Shown: positions 20,301 to 27,151 of the stretch, in pieces
Position numbering within the stretch: the stretch's first letter is position 1
How the letters are laid out: every line of letters starts with the position of its first letter
The notes under the pieces: model-generated
The model's database searches: none
What the model saw: only the letters and a program-made list of their open reading frames with translations
What the model was told of the DNA's origin: nothing
Translations under genes and position numbers: made by a program
DNA from: Alphaproteobacteria bacterium
GTDB lineage: Bacteria > Bacteroidota > Bacteroidia > Chitinophagales > Chitinophagaceae
Length of the DNA stretch: 63,425 nucleotides
Assembly: GCA_030053915.1 (NCBI GenBank)
Contig: JASGCT010000007.1
Coordinates: 1 to 63,425 of the forward strand
Reading direction: 5' to 3'

Positions 20301-22986
20301 TACTATCAAGTGTGTTAGTAAAATAAATATCTCTTTGGTTATTTGATAAAAATACATTATAATTTTCACCAAGCTTAAGATCTATAAAGCGATTTTGATT
20401 CAATAACGATAATTCTGAATTTATATTAAAATAAGGTGAAAATCCAACTAATTTTTGATTATTATCTATGGCAATTATTTCAGAACTATTTGAAAAAACT
20501 GCAAAAATATTTTTGTTATTGGAATCTAACACGTTGGCATTAATAATTTGAAATGTGTTGGAATATTTATTATAAAAATGCCCCCAAGATTTCATGGTTC
20601 CATCCCATAATAAAGCAGTTGTATTACAAGAACTAACGCTCACATCAACCACATTTTTTAAATTATCAGGCATATAAAAATTAGATAATCCATTAAGACT
20701 TGTATTGATACCCCATATGCTTAATGTGCCATCATTCATTAAGGCGACATTTTTATTAGAACTACTATATATTTCAACTGGATTCAAATTTAAATTAGGA
20801 TTAACAGCATAATAATTTTGATAGCTACCATTTGAAGGCACAGGATCTAATACTCTTAAATGATTATTATTGGCTATTCTAATCAAATTATAATTTATGA
20901 ATTTAAAAATACTATCTTGATAAACCTGCAGACTATAAACGCCATTTTTTAATGTCTCTGGAATAAGAATTTGAATGGTATTTACATCTAAATATGCCGG
21001 AAAAATTTTAAAAGAATCCCCAAGACGATTTTTGAATTGAACATAAAGCTGGTTAGGTTTAATATTAAAGCCAACGCCACTTAAAGTTAATATGTCGCCA
21101 GGACTTAAAATAACTTTATTTGCCAAAAATACTTGTGGCTTAGCTTCCAAACTAAAATTTTTAAATGACGATACTACATTGGGTTGCGTACTACGTATTC
21201 TAATTAAATTTTGAGGTGTATAATAATGGAACGATGGAAATTTGAAATTCAGCACACCTTGGGTCGAGTTATAATTAATAAGGCTATCTACAAAAACGGG
21301 GTTGTCAAAATTTCCAAAACTATCACAAACCTCTAACCAATAATTATTATGAGCTTGAATTGCGGTTGATACATTATTTTGAAAACGAATGGAATATACA
21401 GAATCCGCTTTAAAATTATAAGAATTTAAAGCTGAAAAAGTCAAAAAACTTGAATCTAAAAAGATACCCAATCCATTGGCATTTGTATCAAAATATAGAA
21501 GATCAATTTTATTGCTATTATTTAGATCAGTACTATGAAATTTAAGTGCATTCGTTTTTGTTTTTAGCACCAATCCTTTTGTGAATTGTAAGTCATTTGT
21601 ATTAGGAAAAGTATTATTTGGGAAAATTTCATAAGAACTATCTGTATGTGAATAAAGCAATACATCAACCAAGCCATCTCCATTTATATCTGAAATATTA
21701 AAATCATTAAAAACTTTACCGATATTATATTGAAAAGCATTCGTGAAAGAAATATGATTGGTTGATGGTAATTGTGGCGCACTACTGGAAGCATTAAGAT
21801 AGACTGAAAAACTTGAATCTGCCGGATGACCTATAACGAAATCCGCTAAAGAATCAACATTAAAGTCAGCCAAGAAAAATTTATCAATATTTTTTGCTTT
21901 TGTTATACTGATTGGCGGTGCAAAGTTTAAAAATCCTGTCAAAGCGCTAATGTTTCTATAGACCTCAACTTGTTTCAGAACTGTGTCAAAAGCAACTACA
22001 TCTTGGTAAGTATCGTTATCAATATCAATGACAAAAATATTTGAAAAACGATGATAACCACTTTGCCCAAAATTTAAAGGCGATGATACATTAAAATTTC
22101 CGGGAGAACTGTTGTTTAAATAAATACGAAAACCAGACACCGAATCAACATTTTGAGGTATAGCAATCATATCAAGTTTACCGTCATTATTCATATCAGC
22201 AATTGTTAAGTCCAATAATTGATTTTGTGTTGCTACCCGAGAACTTATTAAGTAGTTGCTATCTAAATAAACTTGTGATAATAATTGAAAAGAATATTGG
22301 TAGGGTGAAGATGTATTTTGGTAAACTGAAAAATATGCAGAGTCTTTGTAAATAGTAACTAAATCTAAATGTCCGTCACCATTAATGTCAACTGGCAAAA
22401 TTTTCTGGACATTTAAAACGGGTATTAAATAATTTGGGGTACCTATGTCAATAAAATTTTGATTGTCAAAAATATTATTAAAACTTGGGTTATTATTATA
22501 AATTAAGATACCTTGGTTTGGGTTGGCAATGATTAAATCTGAATTGTTATTTAAATCTAAATCAGCCGAAGTTATAAAATTAGTTTTTGAAAGTGCGTTG
22601 AATTGAATTGATTTTTCTCGTTTAAAAATATCTTTGGATAGAATTTGATTGGGATTTCCATTAGGACTGATAGGGTAAAAATAAGCTGAACCACGTGCAA
22701 CGAAACCATGAGCTTCTACTGAAATTGGACCCAAATTAGCTCCAATAGGAACAATCGCTTGAATTTGATTGGGGTTGGCTTGAATGATTTTTGCTGAAAC
22801 ATTCCCAAAAAAAACGGCATTATTTTGAATACTTGAGCCAAAATTTTGACCATTAATAGTAATAACTGAACCAATGAAAGCTTGACTAGAACTATAATTG
22901 TAAATTTTAGGGGCTATATTTTGTGAAAACAAAACACAATGTATAAGTAATATCAAAAGAGTACTAATAAATTTTAGATTTCTCAT
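14305..22986 (-). CDS. Giant multidomain secreted protein: TIG, FG-GAP, RCC1-like, LamG, GLUG, B-repeats, dockerin-like end
   Basis: Secreted protein of 2893 aa; signal peptide MRNLKFISTLLILLIHCVLFS. Rough order: IPT/TIG (25-110, GSVITINGQNFGS); FG-GAP/VCBS-type propeller (130-530, repeated DxNxDxxxDL such as DINGDGHLDLV); second TIG (618-720); RCC1-like repeats (720-1000, ALMNDGTLSIWG, ALLWDGTMKSWG); B-repeat; LamG-like lectin domain (1115-1295, with WNHYAFV and EDVRIWKAARS); a long beta-rich region; FN3 (1745-1840); B-repeat; GLUG repeats (about 1930-2150, GGLIGENYGGIIYNC); six B-repeats (2240-2685); C-terminal module (2695-2893) shared with the downstream gene, with CTTC and the loop DVNGDGIVTNDD. 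First gene of the operon, right behind a consensus promoter. The LamG and propeller domains suggest glycan or protein binding. Confidence 0.85.
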   Translation of the reverse strand: MRNLKFISTLLILLIHCVLFSQNIAPKIYNYSSSQAFIGSVITINGQNFGSSIQNNAVFFGNVSAKIIQANPNQIQAIVPIGANLGPISVEAHGFVARGSAYFYPISPNGNPNQILSKDIFKREKSIQFNALSKTNFITSADLDLNNNSDLIIANPNQGILIYNNNPSFNNIFDNQNFIDIGTPNYLIPVLNVQKILPVDINGDGHLDLVTIYKDSAYFSVYQNTSSPYQYSFQLLSQVYLDSNYLISSRVATQNQLLDLTIADMNNDGKLDMIAIPQNVDSVSGFRIYLNNSSPGNFNVSSPLNFGQSGYHRFSNIFVIDIDNDTYQDVVAFDTVLKQVEVYRNISALTGFLNFAPPISITKAKNIDKFFLADFNVDSLADFVIGHPADSSFSVYLNASSSAPQLPSTNHISFTNAFQYNIGKVFNDFNISDINGDGLVDVLLYSHTDSSYEIFPNNTFPNTNDLQFTKGLVLKTKTNALKFHSTDLNNSNKIDLLYFDTNANGLGIFLDSSFLTFSALNSYNFKADSVYSIRFQNNVSTAIQAHNNYWLEVCDSFGNFDNPVFVDSLINYNSTQGVLNFKFPSFHYYTPQNLIRIRSTQPNVVSSFKNFSLEAKPQVFLANKVILSPGDILTLSGVGFNIKPNQLYVQFKNRLGDSFKIFPAYLDVNTIQILIPETLKNGVYSLQVYQDSIFKFINYNLIRIANNNHLRVLDPVPSNGSYQNYYAVNPNLNLNPVEIYSSSNKNVALMNDGTLSIWGINTSLNGLSNFYMPDNLKNVVDVSVSSCNTTALLWDGTMKSWGHFYNKYSNTFQIINANVLDSNNKNIFAVFSNSSEIIAIDNNQKLVGFSPYFNINSELSLLNQNRFIDLKLGENYNVFLSNNQRDIYFTNTLDSTFVTKTFNYPYLVNKIVYGEDDLNNNGLAYDNKMKPIFKPFSIYQNQAQFIDTNLFQYLHVEQAQDFSIGNGIFSILNDDSTISETVYNSSRTLPNPFPNTLKNVTNFVSGQNYTLALYNPYELLVSLNDLNLGLVDSIYYLGFNDSTTIIVTPKSGYKVDSVLINGTQKLPIVYDYTTNNTLNYLVKDLNSNASFLFILKPIGNISKISSYKSNSFFGSTFSGAGGSNAFIALPKLDLSYSDYTVEMWFKGNGAFLNFERLFDFGTNFNSPNSQGALLAFKVPGSGFLLHNNSADINIQSPANFNYNAWNHYAFVMSNNRLLLYLNGVKILDTPQPYATSAFVSNFVGKSNWTADPATNGNFEDVRIWKAARSAQEILAYFNGNLLGNEPGLLYWLPLNNHHKYIQNIPIVNNTAVPNAAITNIALTDSAFLNGSKPNIITTVVPNLNLVSKTNLNFNNLNLLGFGKMYSTNQYYTYSSKDIYTSQPATAGNFTSVYSVNNNLFNSTFNIDGAKQLNSNGDLLVLGLDFNNQIRLAKVPPASPGNIGQVKGGSNSFTLQSSLNLYGLNVEEFAYNINGSNNQIAISLTVEPVLSFNNSNQYVFIGNLDTVNYTIGTLSAFYCGFKIYALEFVNNVVYILDRAGNLYKYVPATSEFKILAKNLTNGIQVNELFVNPLNNDQLYITTAYSASPIIYSISQNNYYVVNGPSLFFDQGAVGIAPTLNAGEYDIFSEDTAQGSTDYFINRFNINPGQTQTSTSSISAGIYYNYDPMPRILGQIADSVALNINTILSLSLDSGQSFYRVTMDRSNRFWSFNVASSTKFKYGNVILKKLDTISLISQIIDQFKVIIVPDTPRNLKLRTENNLIKLYCDTPSYAGGAQITQYAVYNNRNSDVTYSTSIPITPYIRDQQQTYRFYVTAINAAGESFASQWSDSIYANEVFKISTAINYGGSISDSSFQLIRSQYRITYNLLPNFKIDSIVINGINRGNDSVNGYTFRNISGDSSIQVFVTDTHSINYIEELYKIGRDVNFTNRGIYYLRRDLDFNDPQSYLAGVVNSNFTSNQGFPPIRFYGSFYGNNFHIKNLYINLPKKDTVGLFNLFGYNQIFTGLILDNPWVLGRYKVGSLLGFINCGSFNNNLDPNNALTNKISQNGVIGGLIRGYDVVGGLIGENYGGIIYNCFAKTTVEGSNWEGGFIGRNDNKGLIFNSFAGSKILDIDTTTNTSGGFLGVNSDSSVVHDSYAVSNLIKLLIKIVMPSTWFPLYDAGFGCINERGSLIYNCFSANQDNPFLGFQDYLSNNFSNIGKASVLINEDSFTQHPTQFIFNPGKNYPRVKDIITQDTLFFQYINPTLILKDSSKNITSSMPQKSFGETITVSKINNNQLIDSLFINNNLTKTDSKISYTSYGLTLSDSFLFVFGPADNYVKIDTQIIGNGKFLVNKVNFDYYYLKGDTIRILFEPNKGFHVDSVWVNNSYVDSLNGFTFSAINQNQSISAKFVIDKDTLFTKSIGNGSIDTTQVYNYGSKVVIRFYPQKGYAVDSIRLQSAYRRFQDSLVIDSLLNNDSLFVRFNFAKYMVSVVVVGNGMINPNKDSAVRIIDSIGYKFIANTGYYIDSVFVNDSLLQVLDTVLLTQIYQNTVLKVSFKPIPAQKKRITIRYSSGGVVLAKYGISYVDSNSKFILNNVPNVGFRVDSLLVNNKLVDSTTSYTIDSVKTDYDFEVLFGNFDYRIITKILNGTISTTQYLKAGDSVRITYTPASNFIIDSIFINGLLVNDSISGYTFKNVTSDQLVSIICQPLSIAPRTLNLRLFIEGYYNGNNAMRSVLANAFSLGCTTCSNDSNYSDSIIVALIDNNNVSRFERKIALDTNGYGSVLLDNNLTIDAYYLQISGRNFVTTYSANRLSTNFRIIKYDFTSGANQAFGSNLVRLENGFWSLYSGLLINTNIEITLDDIIITKIGINNYLNGYVPADVNGDGIVTNDDVIIMNRNFKKIIQIISPFN

Positions 22987-23002
22987 TTATTTTTAATAAG
23001 CG

Positions 23003-23033
23003 CAAATTTACATATTTTTTTTAAACAATCAAT
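23003..23033 (-). promoter_or_regulatory. Bacteroidota-type promoter of the giant-protein operon
   Basis: On the minus strand, ATTG (23033-23030), a 19-bp spacer, then TAAATTTG (23010-23003), matching the TTTG-N19-TAnnTTTG consensus of the main sigma factor in this phylum. Sixteen bases separate the -7 element from the ATG of the 2893-aa gene. It appears to be the only promoter of that type ahead of the roughly 20-kb transcript. Confidence 0.65.
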
Positions 23034-23108
23034 AAAAATTTTAAAAAACATCATATCAACACCATATCTTGAATCAAAAGTTCATGATTCTTTTAATTTT
23101 ATGACCAT

Positions 23109-23759
23109 TTAACAATTTTTGGATATTTTAAATTGAATATAAAAATTTTTTTGGGAATTTGAAATGTTTAATTTCTCGAATTTTGTAGAAAAAAAGGCAA
23201 TTGAAGGTAAATTTTCAGTAGGATTTACATGATGACTTAAAAAATCGATAGGGTAATTTAATTCTTCTAGAATATGACATGTAAATTGGAATAATTCTGG
23301 ACTGTCTGTTTTAAAATGCACGACACAATGAGGTAAACAAATTTTTTGATAGATCGCTAAAAATTTAGGATGCGTTAGTCGTAATTTAGTTTTGCCTCCG
23401 AGGTGTGGGTCTGGGTAAAATAACCATATATTTTGAATCATCTTAGTATAAAAAATTTGGCTTAGAAATTGAATTTGAGTTCTTAAGAATGCTATATTTT
23501 TAAGATGCAATTGTTGGGCTTTTACGTTTGCTTGATATAAACGATCGCCTTTAATATCAATCCCTATATAATTAATATGAGGGTTATTTTGGGCTAAAAA
23601 ATTAATGAGGCTACCATCTCCGCAGCCTAGCTCTATTTCAATAGGATTATCATTATTAAAAAAACAATTCCAGCTAAAAAACCGGTTATTAATTGGATAT
23701 TCTATTACGGTTTGTATAGTTTTTATTTTATGAAAACGAGCTAATTTTTTACGAGCCAG
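23109..23759 (-). CDS. trmB: tRNA (guanine-N7)-methyltransferase, apparent CTG start
   Basis: SAM-dependent methyltransferase making m7G46 in tRNAs. The ATG/GTG/TTG-initiated frame covers only 133 residues from an internal TTG at 23510, which would lose the SAM site, but the same frame is open without interruption to 23786. It encodes a full family N-terminus: ARKKLARF, IEIELGCGDGS (SAM motif I) and YIGIDIKGDR, then NVAFLRT-like NIAFLRT, WLFYPDPH and HFKTDSPE. No ATG, GTG or TTG exists where the start must be; CTG at 23759 directly precedes ARKKLARF, where other family members have Met, giving 216 aa, a normal length. ATT at 23762 is the alternative. The gene follows the secreted-protein gene by 11 bp and probably shares its promoter. 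Product very sure, start codon moderately sure. Confidence 0.85.
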   Translation of the reverse strand: MARKKLARFHKIKTIQTVIEYPINNRFFSWNCFFNNDNPIEIELGCGDGSLINFLAQNNPHINYIGIDIKGDRLYQANVKAQQLHLKNIAFLRTQIQFLSQIFYTKMIQNIWLFYPDPHLGGKTKLRLTHPKFLAIYQKICLPHCVVHFKTDSPELFQFTCHILEELNYPIDFLSHHVNPTENLPSIAFFSTKFEKLNISNSQKNFYIQFKISKNC

Positions 23760-23770
23760 AATTTTTAAAT

Positions 23771-24451
23771 TTAATGAATAATTTCAGATATGATTTTTCT
23801 AACATTATTAATAGTAAAGCTATTATCGTTGCAATTAAAATTTGAGGTTAATTTATGTTGGCTAATAAAATTATAAAAACCAGAACAAGTTTTAAAAATA
23901 TCAAACTCATCATTAATGATATCTAAAATAACGCCTTCAGTTTTAATAAGGTCTGTAGCCCCAAAAGCATCATTTTTTTTACTTGTTTCATCCTCATCCT
24001 TTTCATTTGTTGTTAAGCGATCTCCTTTTTTAAAACTTGTATAATGTAACTCTAAATATAAAAATTTTCCTCCTTTAATAACCTTAATATATTCTCCATT
24101 AGAGCCTACTTTGGCAGAAAAATCTTTATTTTTTACAAGTTTATTGATCCAATACGTGTTAATATAAATTTGTCCATTGGTAACAATTGCAAACGTATTT
24201 TTTATTTTTTTTAAGTTATTGGCATATTTTAATACAACTTGATTGGATTCTACTGTTTCTGGAATTGGTTCAAATGAAAATCCATCGTGGTAAAAGCGCA
24301 TCACTTTAACATTAGTTGCATTAGGTTTTTTATTTTTAAATGCTTCATAAGTTAAATATTCACCATCTGGGAACGACTCAATACTATATTGAGCTAATGT
24401 ATGCAAAGCACAAGCATTAATAATTACAAAAATTACTGCACATAATTTCAT
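23771..24451 (-). CDS. Secreted protein of unknown function
   Basis: 226 aa. Signal peptide (MKLCAVIFVIINACALHTLA) then a mature start at about QYSIESFPDGEYLTYEAFKN. The phrase of the type GxYLTxExFKxxKP just after the signal occurs in several uncharacterised secreted Bacteroidota proteins, from memory; I cannot name a domain with confidence. The rest is mixed alpha/beta with a Lys/Asp/Glu-rich linker (about residues 150-160) and two late Cys, CSGFYNF and NFNCND. It precedes trmB by 11 bp, probably only for co-transcription. A -7 element lies 13 bases upstream of its ATG. Confidence 0.7.
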   Translation of the reverse strand: MKLCAVIFVIINACALHTLAQYSIESFPDGEYLTYEAFKNKKPNATNVKVMRFYHDGFSFEPIPETVESNQVVLKYANNLKKIKNTFAIVTNGQIYINTYWINKLVKNKDFSAKVGSNGEYIKVIKGGKFLYLELHYTSFKKGDRLTTNEKDEDETSKKNDAFGATDLIKTEGVILDIINDEFDIFKTCSGFYNFISQHKLTSNFNCNDNSFTINNVRKIISEIIH

Positions 24452-24464
24452 AAATAAAATTTAG

Positions 24465-24472
24465 CAAATATA
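24465..24472 (-). promoter_or_regulatory. -7 promoter element upstream of the secreted protein/trmB pair
   Basis: The minus strand reads TATATTTG followed by C, a full match to TAnnTTTG, ending 13 bases before the ATG at 24451. No convincing TTG is found 19 bp upstream, so only the proximal element is claimed. Confidence 0.5.
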
Positions 24473-24688
24473 CGAAATAATTATGGAAATTTGTAAAAAT
24501 ATATCAAAAATATTATGTTGCATGCAATTATATGCTTAAAATATCATAAATTTGCTCAAACAAAATAAAAAGTAATCTTGTCAAAATTGTTACAATTTAA
24601 AAACATCCCATTTAGTTTCCATAGGTTTTCTATTTATCATTCTAAAAGTGGTTATGTTATTTGTTAGAATTTTTAACCATAATTTATC

Positions 24689-25873
24689 ATGAAAAAATTT
24701 AAAATTCCTCAAAATTATAAAAGTAGTATCTTAGCAAACCTAAAAGCGCAAAAAAAACAAGCCGATCCTTTGAAAAAAGATTTCAGCCCAAGTATTTTGG
24801 AGTATAAAAATATTACGTTTTACCTTGCACGTCATTTTGGGTTTTGTTATGGTGTAGAAAACGCCATTGAAATCGCATTTAAAGCCATTGAAGAAGCGCA
24901 AGGTAAAAATATTTATCTTATCAGTGAAATGATTCATAATCCACAAGTTAATAAAGATTTAAATGCTTATGGAATCCGTTTTTTACAAAACACTTATGGC
25001 GACAATTTAATACCTTTTGAAAATTTAAAACCAGATGATATAGTTATCATACCTGCCTTTGGAACCACCTTAGAAACTGAAAAAAAATTAAGTGATATTG
25101 GTGTACAATTTAAAACCTATAACACTACCTGTCCATTTGTAGAGAAAGTATGGAATAGAAGTTATCAAATTGGGAAAAAGGGCTTCACCTTACTCATCCA
25201 TGGCAAACCTCAACATGAAGAAACCAAAGCCACGTTTTCGCATATCAAAGAACATAGTAATTGTTTAATTGTTAAAGATATAAACGAAGCTAAAGCTATT
25301 GGCGATTATATTTTAAATAAAATAAGTTTAGAACAAATTCAATTTTTATTTAAAGATAGAATAGATGGTACCTTTGATTTTAAAAAACATTTAACTAAAA
25401 TAGGCGTTGTAAACCAAACGACACAATTAGCCTTTGAAACCCACGCCATTGCCACTTATATTAAAAAAGTATTGATTGAAAAATTTGGCGAAACGCATAT
25501 TAATGATCATTTTGCAGATACCAAAGATACTCTTTGCTATGCCACAAACGACAATCAAAACGCCGTTCAAGAACTTATAAAATACAAAGCGGATTTTTCG
25601 TTAGTAATTGGTGGTGCCAAAAGTAGTAATACGAGCCATTTGGTAGAATTATGCGAACAAGCTATTAAAACATATTTTATTGAAAGTGAATTAGATATAA
25701 TTTCTAAAACACAAATAAAACATACAGACTGGCTCACCAAAGAAACCAATCTAATTGATAATTATTTACCACCCCACCGACCTCTAAAAGTTTTAATTAC
25801 AAGTGGTGCTAGTTGTCCAGATAAAATTGTTGAAAACGTAATCAATAAACTACGAGAGATTACAGAAAATTAA
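24689..25873 (+). CDS. ispH: 4-hydroxy-3-methylbut-2-enyl diphosphate reductase
   Basis: IspH (LytB), the last enzyme of the non-mevalonate isoprenoid pathway: reduces HMBPP to IPP and DMAPP with a [4Fe-4S] cluster. The three cluster cysteines are in place: C53 (HFGFCYGV), C148 (NTTCPFVEKV) and C283 (DTLCYATNDNQ). HGKPQHEETKATFSH carries the conserved His and catalytic Glu, and VNQTTQLA and SGASCPDKIVENVI are typical. At 394 aa it belongs to the long form seen in Bacteroidota, with an extra N-terminal 40 residues and an insert around 205-235. It stands alone on the plus strand and converges on yggS, with 46 bp between the stops. Confidence 0.96.
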   Translation: MKKFKIPQNYKSSILANLKAQKKQADPLKKDFSPSILEYKNITFYLARHFGFCYGVENAIEIAFKAIEEAQGKNIYLISEMIHNPQVNKDLNAYGIRFLQNTYGDNLIPFENLKPDDIVIIPAFGTTLETEKKLSDIGVQFKTYNTTCPFVEKVWNRSYQIGKKGFTLLIHGKPQHEETKATFSHIKEHSNCLIVKDINEAKAIGDYILNKISLEQIQFLFKDRIDGTFDFKKHLTKIGVVNQTTQLAFETHAIATYIKKVLIEKFGETHINDHFADTKDTLCYATNDNQNAVQELIKYKADFSLVIGGAKSSNTSHLVELCEQAIKTYFIESELDIISKTQIKHTDWLTKETNLIDNYLPPHRPLKVLITSGASCPDKIVENVINKLREITEN

Positions 25874-25919
25874 ACTATTAAAACAGCAATCTATACCAAA
25901 AATAGTGTAATTTTTTCAA

Positions 25920-26564
25920 TCATCTGTTACCAAAAATTAAACTTCCAATTCGTATCATATTAGAATGATAACTCAAGGCTAATTTGTAGTCGTTACTCAT
26001 TCCTAAGCTTAATATGGATAATTCTTGTGATTGGTGTTCTAAAAATTTCGAGGATATTATTTTAAATTCATTTTTAGTTACCTCGTCATCATGCGTGACG
26101 CTTCCCATACCCATAAACCCTTGACAATGGATATTTGGGCACTGGGTAAGATGCCCCAATAACATCTCTAAGGTTTTTGTATCTGCCCCAGCTTTAGTGG
26201 GTTCTTGTGAAATTTTATATTCAATTAAAAAAGGGATTTTACGATGGCATTTTAAAGCTTGGTTATGCAATTCAAACATTAATTTCAAAGAGTCTATACT
26301 TTGAATTAAATAGATATAAGGTGCAATATATTTTAACTTATTTGTTTGTAAATGACCAATAAAATGCCATCGAATATCTTGGGGTAATTGCGTTTGTTTT
26401 TCTTGTAATTCTTGTACGTAGTTTTCTCCAAAATCTCGATGTCCTAAATCATATAAAATTTTGATATCTTGAACGGTTTGTTTTTTTGAAACAACGATAA
26501 GTTGTGCGTGTTTGGCTTGGGCTTGATTTAAAATTGAAAAATAGGCTTCAATATTAACCGCCAT
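25920..26564 (-). CDS. YggS-family pyridoxal phosphate homeostasis protein
   Basis: Cytosolic PLP-binding protein (PLPBP/YggS/ProSC family) involved in vitamin B6 and amino-acid homeostasis; no enzymatic activity is established for the family. 214 aa, single TIM-barrel-like domain. VSKKQ holds the PLP-binding lysine; HRDFGENYVQEL, WHFIGHLQTNK, QSID and GLMGM-like GFMGMGSV with LSMGMS-like LSLGMSNDY follow the family pattern. Its ATG overlaps the infC stop by one base, so it is translationally coupled to infC and is the last gene of thrS-infC-yggS, in the place normally held by rpmI and rplT. Confidence 0.93.
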   Translation of the reverse strand: MAVNIEAYFSILNQAQAKHAQLIVVSKKQTVQDIKILYDLGHRDFGENYVQELQEKQTQLPQDIRWHFIGHLQTNKLKYIAPYIYLIQSIDSLKLMFELHNQALKCHRKIPFLIEYKISQEPTKAGADTKTLEMLLGHLTQCPNIHCQGFMGMGSVTHDDEVTKNEFKIISSKFLEHQSQELSILSLGMSNDYKLALSYHSNMIRIGSLIFGNR

Positions 26565-27130
26565 TACACTTTCTTTTTATTGGTTTTTGGTGATAGCATT
26601 ACATTCATTTTACGACCATCTAATTTTGGCATATTTTCTAACTGACCAAACTCGGTAAGTCTTTCAGCAAATTTTAAAAGTAATAAATTACCTCTGCTTT
26701 GAAACATAATCGCTCTGCCTTTGAATTGTACAAAAGCTTTCACTTTATTACCATCTTTAAGAAATTTTTCAGCATGTTTGCATTTAAATTCAAAATCGTG
26801 GTCATCGGTGCCAGGTGTAAAGCGAATTTCTTTTACTTCGCTGGTTTTGGCGTTAGATTTTACTTCCTTTTCTTTTTTCTTTTTTTCGTATAAAAACTTT
26901 TTATAATCTATAATCTTACAAATTGGGGGATTAATATTGGGTGAAATTTCTACTAAATCAAGTTCTAGGTCTTGAGCCATGCGTTTGGCTTTTTCAATAG
27001 GATAGACTCCCATTTCAACATTGCTACCAACTAATCGCACTTCATAAGACGTTATTTTTTCATTAATTCGGTGTTCATCCTCTTTTTTGGGGATTCTATT
27101 TAAGACATTAAAAATTCTTGATTGAGCCAT
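26564..27130 (-). CDS. infC: Translation initiation factor IF-3
   Basis: Binds the 30S subunit, prevents premature 50S joining and checks the start codon-initiator tRNA match. 188 aa with the N-terminal domain (about 20-90: HRINEKITSYEVRLVG, then LDLVEISPNINPPICKIIDY), a Lys/Glu-rich linker (EKKKKEKEVKSNAK) and the C-terminal domain (KEIRFTPGTDDHDFEFK, then GRAIMFQSRG). It starts with ATG, not the ATT used for autoregulation in enterobacteria. It lies 21 bp after thrS and overlaps yggS by one base. The usual downstream partners rpmI and rplT are absent. Confidence 0.97.
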   Translation of the reverse strand: MAQSRIFNVLNRIPKKEDEHRINEKITSYEVRLVGSNVEMGVYPIEKAKRMAQDLELDLVEISPNINPPICKIIDYKKFLYEKKKKEKEVKSNAKTSEVKEIRFTPGTDDHDFEFKCKHAEKFLKDGNKVKAFVQFKGRAIMFQSRGNLLLLKFAERLTEFGQLENMPKLDGRKMNVMLSPKTNKKKV

Positions 27131-27151
27131 TCTTTTTATTTAATTTAATAA

